Source of the DNA: CBDCUW01 sp963734865 | GTDB lineage: Bacteria > Planctomycetota > Planctomycetia > Pirellulales > Pirellulaceae | NCBI GenBank assembly: GCA_963734865.1 | Contig: CAVTIV010000017.1 | Coordinates: forward strand, 62,001-126,000 | DNA: 64,000 nucleotides | Direction of reading: 5' to 3' | In this document: positions 1 through 8,401 of the stretch, piece by piece | Layout of the letters: each line of letters opens with the position of its first letter | How positions within the stretch are numbered: position 1 is the first letter of the stretch | Notes under the pieces: model-generated | What the model was told of the DNA's origin: nothing | The model's database searches: none | What the model saw: the letters and a program-made list of their open reading frames with translations, nothing else | Translations under genes and position numbers: made by a program

Positions 1-185
1 GCGATCAGCGTCTCGGTCGATTCGAGTCCGCGTCGGGATATGGCCGCACGAAGCGTATCGGCGACACTCGAGTTTTCAATCGGAATCACGGCGACATCGG
101 TCACCTTGACGCTGCCACCACCGCACTGTGCGGCGACAAGCCGCAGTTCCTTTTCGTCCCAATCGACTGCAATTTTTCTTGGCAT
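1..185 (-). CDS. PilM/GspL-like actin-fold assembly protein, N-terminal part
   Basis: The minus-strand frame opens with ATG at 185 and runs off the window edge, giving about 61 residues that start MPRKIAVDWDEKELRLVAAQ. An opening 'I-x-V-D-W' strand followed by 'ELRLV' is typical of the actin-like ATPase fold of PilM/GspL proteins, the cytoplasmic partners of pseudopilus assembly. It lies just downstream of gspK on the same strand, the place where GspL or PilM is expected. Family assignment rests on the short N-terminus plus context, so it is likely but not certain. The rest of the gene lies outside the window. Confidence 0.6.
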   Translation of the reverse strand, partial: MPRKIAVDWDEKELRLVAAQCGGGSVKVTDVAVIPIENSSVADTLRAAISRRGLESTETLI

Positions 186-283
186 GATTCTCTCAGAGTT
201 CGATTCTTAGGTTCAACCGAACGTGTTTTTATCTGCGAATGACGTCCGAGCGTTCTCGGAGTCGGATTGTCTGTTGACCGACG

Positions 284-1969
284 TTACTGGCTTCCCATCT
301 CCATCCCGCTGCGTATTCCCAGTACGGCCAGGTCGAAGCCTCGTCCCAGGTGGCTCAGGTCTCGCCACGATACGATCTTGGGGTTGACGGTGGTCGCGTC
401 AATGATCACTTCACTTCGATGCGACGCACCGACCGATTCGAAGTAGCCGACGATCTGTGCCCGATAGACGTCTCCGCCGCAGGTGATCAGCGGAACCAAT
501 TGCCTCATTTCATCCAATGTCACGAACCCTTCCACCAGCGGCCAAGTCTCGAATTGGCGGTTCAAGTCATCCGTTTCGGCTTCGCGGTTTTCCAGGATCG
601 CTTCAACGGTCTGTTCGCTGAGCAGTGGAATTCCATACAACAGTTCTGCCGGGCACTCATTCAGGTTAATCCGACCTGGCATCACGTCGACATCTTGTGT
701 GGTCAGAGTGTCCATCAATATTGGCATGTACAACGCCATCGAGATCAAATCACTGGAGAATGGCGAGGTGTAGCTTTGCGCGTTGTTTCCCTGTCCCACC
801 GTGACGGTGGCGTCGATCAGGTCAAGCACCTGAGTCAAGGAGGTGCCGCCGCCGCCGGTCAGGTCCAATTGCTCAAGCAGATCCTCGGACCAGGGTCCCC
901 CGCTCTGGGGCTGAGATTGGCCCGAGTTCTGGCCCGAGTTCTGGCCCCCGGTCACGGCGGAGGCCAACGACGTTGACTGACCAGCAATGCGATAGGCGAC
1001 GATGAAGCTGGCATAGAGTTCATTGCCCATCGCGTCGACCAACTCGTCATACAGCAATTCCAAGTCGTCTTGGTTGACATGGACACGAGGTGAGCCGCTA
1101 CGCGTTTTGTTCGCTTCGGCACCATGAACGGTCAGGTAAGCCGACCATCCGAGTGCCCCCGGTGTGTCGATCCCGATGCCAAACCGCTGTTGCTCGTCGG
1201 CGTCGATGACCCCGTTTCGGTTGGAGTCGGCGCCAAACAACAATGTCGGAGTCACCCCTTTGACCAACAGCAATTCGTCGACGCTTTGCAATGGACCATT
1301 GGGGGGCGAGTAGGGGGTCGGCAATGTGCTGTAGTACTCAATTTCGGCGCCGCTGGGACGCATCTCTTCGTCTTCATCGATCCAATCTAAAATGGATTCT
1401 GCGGTCTCCTCGGTCATGCCTGGCAGCGCCATCAGCAACGAAACGGCGATGTTGCTGGTGTCGGCGCTGGCCTGGGTATCGTCCGACGCGCCAGCGGTCA
1501 TCGCGCCACCGGTCACGGCGTCGGCGATCGCCACTGCGGGGGCGAGCGACTCGGAGTATTTTTCCAAAACGGTCAGCGTGTTGATGTTCAATCGTGCCGA
1601 CTCGTTTTGCAGTCCGAAGCGAATGCCACCATACATGCCCATCTCGTCGAGACCCGGCGCGATGACCGTAAAGTTCGACGGGGTCGCACCGTCCAGGCCG
1701 CTGGACACGACCACCGCTTGAAAAACCTGAGCGTTGTTGTAGACGCCGCCGAAATCGACCCGCGCCTCGGGGGGATTGGAGAGGATCAGACGAATCGTTT
1801 CGGCACCCGATTCGACGTTGACGCGGGCCTGAACGAGGTCGGCTGCCAGATAAGCCGAATCGTCGTAGGCCAACATCAGTTCTGTGAATGAATAGACCGC
1901 CATCGTTGCGACCGCGATCACGATCAACACCAAGATCAGAAAGAAGCCGCGTCGGACTCTTGGTTTCAT
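284..1969 (-). CDS. gspK: Type II secretion minor pseudopilin GspK-like
   Basis: 561-aa protein with a short basic leader (RVRRG) followed by a hydrophobic helix FFLILVLIVIAVATMAVYS. The +5 position after the putative prepilin cleavage Gly is Leu rather than Glu, as is usual for GspK, the pseudopilus tip subunit. The body contains two helix-hairpin-helix-like blocks (around SLLMALPGMTEETAESI and LNECPAELLYGIPLLSEQTV) that match the GspK SAM-like region. It is longer than proteobacterial GspK (about 320 aa) owing to a Ser/Gln/Gly-rich insertion near residues 335-380. The ATG overlaps the stop of gspJ by 4 nt (ATGA), suggesting translational coupling in the operon G-H-I-J-K. Confidence 0.8.
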   Translation of the reverse strand: MKPRVRRGFFLILVLIVIAVATMAVYSFTELMLAYDDSAYLAADLVQARVNVESGAETIRLILSNPPEARVDFGGVYNNAQVFQAVVVSSGLDGATPSNFTVIAPGLDEMGMYGGIRFGLQNESARLNINTLTVLEKYSESLAPAVAIADAVTGGAMTAGASDDTQASADTSNIAVSLLMALPGMTEETAESILDWIDEDEEMRPSGAEIEYYSTLPTPYSPPNGPLQSVDELLLVKGVTPTLLFGADSNRNGVIDADEQQRFGIGIDTPGALGWSAYLTVHGAEANKTRSGSPRVHVNQDDLELLYDELVDAMGNELYASFIVAYRIAGQSTSLASAVTGGQNSGQNSGQSQPQSGGPWSEDLLEQLDLTGGGGTSLTQVLDLIDATVTVGQGNNAQSYTSPFSSDLISMALYMPILMDTLTTQDVDVMPGRINLNECPAELLYGIPLLSEQTVEAILENREAETDDLNRQFETWPLVEGFVTLDEMRQLVPLITCGGDVYRAQIVGYFESVGASHRSEVIIDATTVNPKIVSWRDLSHLGRGFDLAVLGIRSGMEMGSQ

Positions 1970-3013
1970 ATTCCCGCCTCCGAAAGAGAGTCGTCTGCTT
2001 CCTGTTCGATGGGACGGGCCAGCGGCAGGCGAACCACGTGCATGAAGGTGCGTGTCGCGCTGGGATCGCTCAGGTCGCCCGTGATCGCCGCAGTCGGACT
2101 TGGCATGTACAGACGAACTTGGACTGCCAGTGGAAGTTCGCCGTAGTCATCGCTGCTCCATTGCTTCTGCCACGTGGTCCCATCCCAATAGGCGAACTCA
2201 ATCCCCGTGATCTCGGGTGCCAGCAGTTCGCCGGTTTGGTTCAGCATCGCCAATCCACCCGTGGTCGCGGCATAGACCGATGCTGCCCGATCGAGTGAAC
2301 GACGAACCAATCCGCCAGCACTCTCCTCTTCTCCGGTTTGCAGGTTGGCCGTGATCGTATCGAGCGGATCCTGGATGCCACCGGCCATTCCGACCGGTTG
2401 AACGAAGTAGGCAACCGTTTTGATATCGCTGGGTCGATCATCCAGGTTGGACACCGTTTCGTCCAGGATTCGCATGTATTCTTCCAATCGTGGCAAGTGA
2501 CTGAGATCAATTTGGATCTGATATTGATTGCCGATCAATCCCGGCGTTTTCAGCACGGCGGTGCCCGATTGCAGGTCGACCGAGGACGTCTCCAAGGGCG
2601 CGCTATCGTCGGTTTCCTCGGATCCGATCCCCGCAGCCGAGAGGTCCTCGCCGCTAGTATCGCTAGCTGTGCTGCCACCACCACCACCACCACCACCACC
2701 ACCACCGCCGCTGGCAGCGACACTGCCCAACAGCGATTCCAATCCCGAGGTGTCAATCGGTTTGGTATGCACGGTGGCTCGCAAGTCGTCTTCGATCATC
2801 TGCATCACGACCGTGGCCAGTTGCGTTTGTCGGATGTCCATGTCGCGAATGTTCATGTCGACCGCAAAAAATCGCAGTGCGCCGCCGATCAGACCGACCA
2901 GGATCACCGACAATGACAAGGTCAGAAGCACTTCCAGCAGAGTGAATCCGGGCGACTTTGATCGCGCCGAGCGTAGGTTTCGAATGGCATCTCGGTATCT
3001 GAGTCATCGTCAT
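1966..3013 (-). CDS. gspJ: GspJ-like minor pseudopilin, apparent 5' frameshift
   Basis: The long open frame (GTG at 2931, 321 aa) lacks the leader, but the same frame further upstream reads SPGFTLLEVLLTLSLSVI, a perfect type III prepilin signal (G/F cleavage, Glu at +5). That frame is closed by a TGA at 3004-3006 and has no ATG. An ATG at 3013, three bases after the gspI stop, is in another frame, so a one-base indel near 3000-3006 probably separates the start from the body. The protein carries 12 consecutive glycines encoded by a CCA/CCG microsatellite and a C-terminal beta-rich region (FAYWDGTTWQKQW, VRLYMP) typical of GspJ. Together with GspI and GspK it would form the pseudopilus tip complex. 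Confidence 0.7.
2675..2709. repeat. CCA trinucleotide microsatellite encoding poly-Gly
   Basis: About ten uninterrupted CCA units followed by CCG. Read on the minus strand inside gspJ they encode a run of 12 glycines between an Ala-rich stretch and a Ser/Thr-rich linker. Such tracts are prone to length change by slippage; the effect here would be only in linker length. Confidence 0.9.
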
Positions 3014-3016
3014 GCT

Positions 3017-3512
3017 TTATCCCTCCGCTGCCGATGTCGATGCCGCTTGCTCTTCCCGTTCTGCCTCTTCCAACCCCAGCAACGGATCGATCATCCGTCG
3101 TGTCAGCGCATAGCGGGCCACTGGCGGACCACCATCGGGGTCCTGCGCCTCGACGGTCACGCGGATCACCAACAACCCGCTCAGCGGGCCTTGAGTGACA
3201 TCGACGGTGTACACGAATGGTGTGAGCGACAATGAGTCAAAGGATTCCAGCGGTGTCGATGGAACGCTCTGTGGCGATATCCCGGCGGTTGCGTTGAGCA
3301 GGATTTCGGCAAGTTTTGTCTGGCAAAGAATGTCGCGCGACCGACAAGTCACGCGCCTCTCGGGCAGCGCCGGCGCCGGTGTCGACAATCCGGCTGAGGA
3401 TCGCCAGTGAGCCACCGAGAATCGCCAAGGCGAGCAAGATTTCCAACAACGAAAACCCGCTTCGGGAGGCCCGCTTTTGCTGCTTCATGTTGGGGATCGG
3501 AGACTGGATCAT
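3017..3512 (-). CDS. gspI: GspI-like minor pseudopilin, apparent internal frameshift
   Basis: The ATG at 3512 overlaps the gspH stop (ATGA). The first frame encodes MIQSPIPNMKQQKRASRSG then FSLLEILLALAILGGSLAIL, a clear prepilin signal with Glu at +5, and continues to ARDLSVAR. Near 3332-3345 the family-typical continuation (ILCQTKLAEILLNA) moves to the neighbouring frame, which runs to the TAA at 3017 and includes the GspI-like ending VRVTVEAQDPDGGPPVARY-LTR. 'R/A-x-x-A-x-x-LAEILLN' after the first helix is characteristic of GspI. The break is most easily explained by a one-base error or recent mutation in GTCGCGCGAC. Confidence 0.75.
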
Positions 3513-4177
3513 GGCAACGCCTCGCTCACGGTCACGTCGCCGGTAATGCCACGAATTTTGACCACAACGTGACCCATGGTGGGATGTGCCAATGTGATTG
3601 CACCGGTGCTTGTCGTTCCATCTGGATAAAACAAGATCGGTCTGCTCCATCCGCTCGTCTGGTCGCCGGCGGTCAGTTGTTCGATTTGAAGAGCGCGAGT
3701 CGATGAAACGGTGGCGACCGACTCCACCACCACGTCGACGGCCAGTTCAACGGATTTTTCGGCATCTGCCGCTTCGACCGGCGCGACCGCGACCGCCTGT
3801 TGGGCACCGGTCAAAAGCCCAGACTGCGACCCGGTCTGGTCCATCGCTTCGGTTGAGTCGCTCAACGAGTAATACGGTTTGATGCGGAGCGAATTTCCCT
3901 CCACCATCCCTTGCATCATCATCACCCGGCCTTGCCGCATCGCGTCCACTCGCAGTCGAGTCATTTCGACGCGAACTTGTTCGCCGGAGCGAACGAGCCG
4001 ACGGTCGCCAAGCAACAACCCAACCTGCGGAATCATCAGGGAGGCCACGGCAGCAATGACGGCCAAGACCAACAGCAGTTCGAGCAACGTGAAGGCGGGA
4101 TGGCGGTGCAACGATAAACCTTTCACGAGTGGGCGGTCTGGGCCCAACCGCCATTGTTGGCTGTGGCAAACGACCAC
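3509..4177 (-). CDS. gspH: GspH-like minor pseudopilin
   Basis: 222 aa. A basic leader ends in HRHPA and is followed by the N-terminal helix FTLLELLLVLAVIAAVASLM with Glu at +5, so it is a substrate for prepilin peptidase (cleavage here would be after Ala or the nearby Pro-Ala rather than Gly, which is unusual). The C-terminus has the beta-rich GspH ending (ILFYPDGTTSTGAITLA). The gene starts one base from the gspG stop at 4177 and overlaps gspI by 4 nt. The middle holds a low-complexity Ala/Val/Glu-rich insertion around residues 110-160. The true start may be an internal Val/Met closer to the leader. Confidence 0.75.
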   Translation of the reverse strand: MVVCHSQQWRLGPDRPLVKGLSLHRHPAFTLLELLLVLAVIAAVASLMIPQVGLLLGDRRLVRSGEQVRVEMTRLRVDAMRQGRVMMMQGMVEGNSLRIKPYYSLSDSTEAMDQTGSQSGLLTGAQQAVAVAPVEAADAEKSVELAVDVVVESVATVSSTRALQIEQLTAGDQTSGWSRPILFYPDGTTSTGAITLAHPTMGHVVVKIRGITGDVTVSEALP

Positions 4178-4653
4178 TAAGGGCCTTCGTCGACAATGTC
4201 GTCGTCGGTGTTGACCTGTCCATCGAGGCCGCCGCTGCGGATCTCGTAGGTGTTGCCGCTGACGTTATAGACGAAGGAATTCTCCCAAGCGTCGACCGGG
4301 ACCTCTTTGAAAATCGGAGCACTCCAGCGAGCCTTCTTCGCAGCGTCGCTCGGCCCATCACGGAGCGTCTCGAGCGTTTCCGGGAGCGAGTTCATGCGGA
4401 TCTGATATTGGATGATCGCGTTTTTGATTTCCGAGATCTGAACGCGGGTGGCGTCGTTCTTGGCGTCATTGCCCGCGCCCATGAAGTTACGCATCGCAAT
4501 CCCACCGATCACGACCAAGATGGATAGCACGAGGAGCAGTTCAAGCAACGTGAAGCCGGCACGGGATTCGCTCGGACGAGGCGAGCATTGGCGGGTTGGA
4601 CGACAGCTTGGGAGTGTTTTGCGATTGTGCATTTTTGGAAAATGGCTGTTCAA
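4177..4653 (-). CDS. gspG: Type II secretion major pseudopilin GspG
   Basis: 158 aa. The leader ends ESRAG, followed by FTLLELLLVLSILVVIGGIA (G/F cleavage site and Glu at +5). The mature part has the GspG signature: an ARVQISEI-NAI-Y-type helix, PETLETL, then WENSFVYNVSGNTYEIRSGG and the calcium-loop-like end LDGQVNTDDDI. GspG is the main fibre subunit of the secretion pseudopilus in the inner membrane and periplasm. It is the first gene of the minus-strand operon, with the 530-bp upstream region probably holding the promoter. An inner ATG (MHNRKTLP) is a possible alternative start. Confidence 0.88.
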   Translation of the reverse strand: MNSHFPKMHNRKTLPSCRPTRQCSPRPSESRAGFTLLELLLVLSILVVIGGIAMRNFMGAGNDAKNDATRVQISEIKNAIIQYQIRMNSLPETLETLRDGPSDAAKKARWSAPIFKEVPVDAWENSFVYNVSGNTYEIRSGGLDGQVNTDDDIVDEGP

Positions 4654-5185
4654 GGACTGATTGGAGGACGGCTGCGCTGTCCGTCGGATTGGGGAAGATT
4701 TGCCATGCCACAGTTAAGGTGGCAGTTGGCGACGGAAATCGAACCAATCTCCCCCACTCATAATAACCACAACGTCGATCGAAGGTTTCGGTTCCCGGCC
4801 CAGCATCTTGCCGACAAAGCCGCACTGAAATGGTTCGCCGCGGCCAGCCAAGATGGTCCGGTGCCGCCAACAGAAATTCCGCCGCGGCGCCACCGGAAAT
4901 GAGCCAGCGTAGCCTTCCCCAACTGCCCAAAGGGGGGCCATCTGAAAACGGCTCGAAGTGGTGGTCATTTCTGAAAAAAAAGGCAGATTCTCGCCCTAAG
5001 ACAAGCACAACCGGTAAAAGTCTCAGAAATCCCTGGGGGAGACGTTCTTTTTGTTCGCTCGAAAGTAGAATAACGTCTATCACTGTATAGTCTAATCCGG
5101 CGGCCCAAATCCCCCCACGATTCGGGCCGAACTCCATTGCCGGCTTTTCCCATATTTCTTTTGCCCCAGCACCAACGGCTCAACC
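4654..5185. other. Divergent intergenic region
   Basis: No coding frame with family character was found here. The region separates the gspG operon (minus) from a plus-strand membrane protein and presumably carries both promoters. There is an A8 tract near 4975. An AT-rich stretch near 5070-5090 (TCTATCACTGTATAGTC) could be the promoter of the plus-strand gene, but no confident -35/-10 pair can be named. Confidence 0.4.
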
Positions 5186-6690
5186 ATGGTGGCTCGCGAC
5201 GATTCGGTTATCCGCGGCAGTTTGATTGCTTGCATGATCTTTTTGGTTCTCTCGATTGGGCTGAACTTCTTGCTTTGGCATTGGGGTGATACTCAAGCCG
5301 CCGAGGCCGATAAGGCACGTGGTCAGCTGGCCAACGTCAATAGCCAGATCCAGACGATGAGCAGTCAGGCGGCGATGATGAAGGCGATGCTCGGCGTTGG
5401 CGGGTTGACCCAGGCCGAGTTCGATCGGATGAGCGAAACGGCCGGGGCTGATCCAGAGATGGCAGCGATCGAAGAGCAATTCGTCAAAGACATGGCGCTG
5501 TTTGGTCCGGAGGTCGATCCTCAGACCCGCAACTACCCCGCCCTGCCCGGGTTCTTGGTCAACTCGATTCGTGACCGAAATATTCAGAAACTCACGTACG
5601 AGGAGGACCTGGTCCGGATCCGAACCGATGCCGACGCCGACATCGAAAACGCTCGGAAGGTGCAAGAAACGGCTGAAGAAAAAGCAGACGATGCGAACAA
5701 AAAGCTTGTCCTGGTCAGCAATCAATACGACGAAGACCGCAAACGCATCAACATCGAGAAGGAGGAAACCCGCGACGCACTCTCGAAAACCTCCGCAGAC
5801 TTTGATCGATATCGCAGGACGGCTGCCGAGGAAAATAAAAAGCTGGCCGTCAAGACCGAACAGCTCAAAGGTACGATTGATACCCAGAAGCTTCAACTCA
5901 ATGAGCTTCGCAACGATCGCTTCGAGACGACACAGGGCGAGATTCGCTACGTTTTCCGCGGCGGCAATGTGGTCACGATCAATTTGGGCTCGGCCGACGA
6001 ACTTCGCACGGGCATTACCTTTGGCGTGATCGATGGCGATGAAACGCGATTGCAAGATGCCAAAGTCAAGGCGACGATCCAGGTCACCCAATTGCAAGGC
6101 CCCCATTTGGCTCAGCGCGGATTGTCTCTTTGCCAGAAATCCGCAATCCGATCATCCCCGGTGATATGATTTATTCGCCGTTCTGGGCTCCGGGACGGAA
6201 GGTCAAGATCGCCCTGGCCGGCGATATCGACATTGACGGCGACGGTCGTCCCGACAACCAAGCGATCAAAGGCATGATCAAGGCGGCGGGTGCCGAAGTC
6301 GTCGCAGAAGTCTCCTCCAGCGGTGTCGTGACCGGGACGCTCGACCCCAGCATCCGTTTTCTCGTCGTCGGCGAGCCACCCGAAATCTCCGATGACACCA
6401 ATCTAGGTCAGGCCGACCGCGACGCGCAATCGATCGCGGCGATTGGTGCTGTCAAAGCGCGAGCGACGGAACTTGGTTTGACCATCATTCCTGCCTGGAA
6501 GTTGGAAAACTACCTGAAAATCATGAATGATTCGCTGACCACCCCGCTCGGTTCGGCTGCGCGTGGCGAAGATTTTCCACCCGATGCCATTCCACCGGGC
6601 ACGAGCTCGCAGTTGCCTGCCCAAATCTCCGATATGTACCGACATGATACCGAGGGGTTGCAACAGGGCAACAAAATCCTGCCTCCGTGA
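5186..6690 (+). CDS. Membrane-anchored coiled-coil protein of unknown role, apparent frameshift
   Basis: The first frame (5186-6169) encodes an N-terminal membrane helix (SLIACMIFLVLSIGLNFLLW), a long Ala/Glu/Lys-rich coiled coil (about residues 30-245) and a beta-rich segment (IRYVFRGGNVVTINLG). Near 6115 the sensible continuation shifts frame to RIVSLPEIRNPIIPGDMIY and runs to 6690. The C-terminal part contains GDIDIDGDGRPDNQAIKGM followed by an alpha/beta pattern, which may be a BRCT-like or Rossmann-like fold. The two frames clearly belong together because the IPGDMIYSPFW block follows directly from the KVKATIQVTQ domain. No function is recognised. Isolated, not in an obvious operon. Confidence 0.65.
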
Positions 6691-8091
6691 TCACCGTGTG
6701 ATTGCGGATCGGTCTTTCAGCCCGCCGCCGCCCAGACGTCGCAATTCGGTCTCCAAGCGACGCTCGGCGACGTCGGATGGTTCGATCGCTGCGGATCCCA
6801 TGCGAACTTCGTTGGTGTCCCATCGATTCAGCGACGACGATGCGGTTAACGATTCGCGAATCAACAAGTCGCTTAGCATCGCAACGGTACGTCGTTGATC
6901 CAGCGGCAGGATTCTTGGTTCGCTCCAATGCAACCGAGCGCTGGCAATCTGTTTGCCGGCAGCCCGAGTGAGCGCATCGATTCGCTTGGCAATGGAATCG
7001 TGATTGGCGTCAAAAGCCCAAACCCAGCACCGCGTGTCGACGCGGTAGGCCAAGTCGAACATCCTCAGCCGGTTTTGCAGAAACCGATCGAACTGATCCG
7101 CGGCTTGTTTGGGCATCGCTGCACCCAATGTGACGGTCCCTACGGAGATTTCGTTTTGGCACTGCGGCACGTCACGATCGCAAGTGATCGCGATGCTTTT
7201 GGGAGCCGAGTCGAGTCGGGCCCCTCGTGCTGGGCGAATCCGTGATGAGCCTTGTTCGATCAACGTGGCTTTGAATTCCGGTCGCGGCCGATCGCTGTCT
7301 GACTGTCGCACTCGCCAATGCAACCAGCTGGCGGCGACCGAACTTGGACCTCCCGTGGCTGTCTCGAAGCTCACGGCCGTGCCATTGCCCAGTCGCGAGT
7401 AGATACTCAGCGGCGAAAAATGGAGTGCGGCTATCTTGCGACAGATCATCAAACCCAGTCCTTCGCCGCCGCTGGTGGAAACTTGACTCGCAGTGATTTG
7501 CTGCATCTCCGACTTGCCGATCCCCGCACCCCGATCGATCACGGTCCATCGGACCCCGTTGCCCCCACGCACGCGCCGCACATCGACCAGTACGCTTTCG
7601 CCGTCACCGGTGGCCACGATGGCGTTGTTGACAAGGTTCACAATCAGTCGACGAAGGGCTAGCGGATCGGCGAACACGGTGAGGCTTGGATCATCGGCTC
7701 CATCCCAGACGACATGAATCTCACGCGGCAGGGTATAGGGGCGAAGTGTTTCGTCAACCAACCGACGGATCTCGATCACGGGGATCCAACTGCGGTGCAC
7801 TCGCGGCAGACTGCTGTGCAATCGATCCAGTTGCAGCATTGCGTCAACCATCTGTTCGATCGAATTGCATTGGTTGATCGCGGTCGCCAGATACGTTTGT
7901 TGCTGGCTCGTGATTTTTCCCAGTTCACCATCGTGCACCAGTCGGATCGATTCGCGAACGCTGGTCAACGGTGACCGCAGATCATTCGCGGTTTCGCTGA
8001 TGATTCTGGTTGCGGCGTCGATCTCACTGGGGCGACGCGCGAGACGAGCTCGGCCAGCCAAGTGGGCGCGATGGGAGGTTGAATGGATCAC
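6691..8091 (-). CDS. Histidine-kinase-like protein lacking the phospho-acceptor His
   Basis: 466 aa, GTG start at 8091. Residues about 25-90 resemble a HisKA dimerisation helix, but the H-box reads ETANDLRSPLTSV with Asn36 where the His should be. The ATPase domain (about 100-245) keeps an N-box (NLVNNAI), G1 (DRGAGIG) and G2 (GEGLGLMICRKIA). A second, unassigned C-terminal region (about 290-466) follows. No transmembrane segment is visible, so it is probably cytosolic. An ATG at 8179 in the adjacent frame opens a short reading frame (MTILPSEVRLIAPPEDQ) that could be a frameshifted true N-terminus. It may act as a pseudokinase or scaffold, or phosphorylate a non-His partner; this is inference. 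Confidence 0.7.
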   Translation of the reverse strand: MIHSTSHRAHLAGRARLARRPSEIDAATRIISETANDLRSPLTSVRESIRLVHDGELGKITSQQQTYLATAINQCNSIEQMVDAMLQLDRLHSSLPRVHRSWIPVIEIRRLVDETLRPYTLPREIHVVWDGADDPSLTVFADPLALRRLIVNLVNNAIVATGDGESVLVDVRRVRGGNGVRWTVIDRGAGIGKSEMQQITASQVSTSGGEGLGLMICRKIAALHFSPLSIYSRLGNGTAVSFETATGGPSSVAASWLHWRVRQSDSDRPRPEFKATLIEQGSSRIRPARGARLDSAPKSIAITCDRDVPQCQNEISVGTVTLGAAMPKQAADQFDRFLQNRLRMFDLAYRVDTRCWVWAFDANHDSIAKRIDALTRAAGKQIASARLHWSEPRILPLDQRRTVAMLSDLLIRESLTASSSLNRWDTNEVRMGSAAIEPSDVAERRLETELRRLGGGGLKDRSAITR

Positions 8092-8401
8092 GGGGTAGGT
8101 CTCCGCTGGTTCGACAGTCTGGGCCCGATTGGTCCTCGGGCGGCGCGATGAGGCGCACCTCTGACGGAAGAATCGTCATTCACCGGGCCGGCTCAATATC
8201 AATTGTGCTGCTGCCCAGGCTCGCCGGCGCGAACACCCCACCCGTCCTGACTGCTGTGCCGATCATGCCGGAGGCGACGGCCGGGTACCGCACGTTGCCT
8301 TGCCGGCAAGCGGCGGAGATTCAGTGAAACGGCGACAACTGTTGCGGTCGTTACGTTCGATTGCTTTTGCCTATTCCCATTCGTTTCGCCCGTTCCAGTG
8401 G
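8092..8401. other. Intergenic region
   Basis: About 310 bp between the histidine-kinase-like gene and the sugar permease, both on the minus strand. Apart from the possible frameshifted extension of the kinase gene (8092-8179) I see no gene, repeat or clear terminator. Confidence 0.35.

Noticed and set aside
5180..6106. 308-aa minus-strand open frame
   Set aside because: Mirror of the coiled-coil gene; no family features and entirely opposite a better-supported gene.
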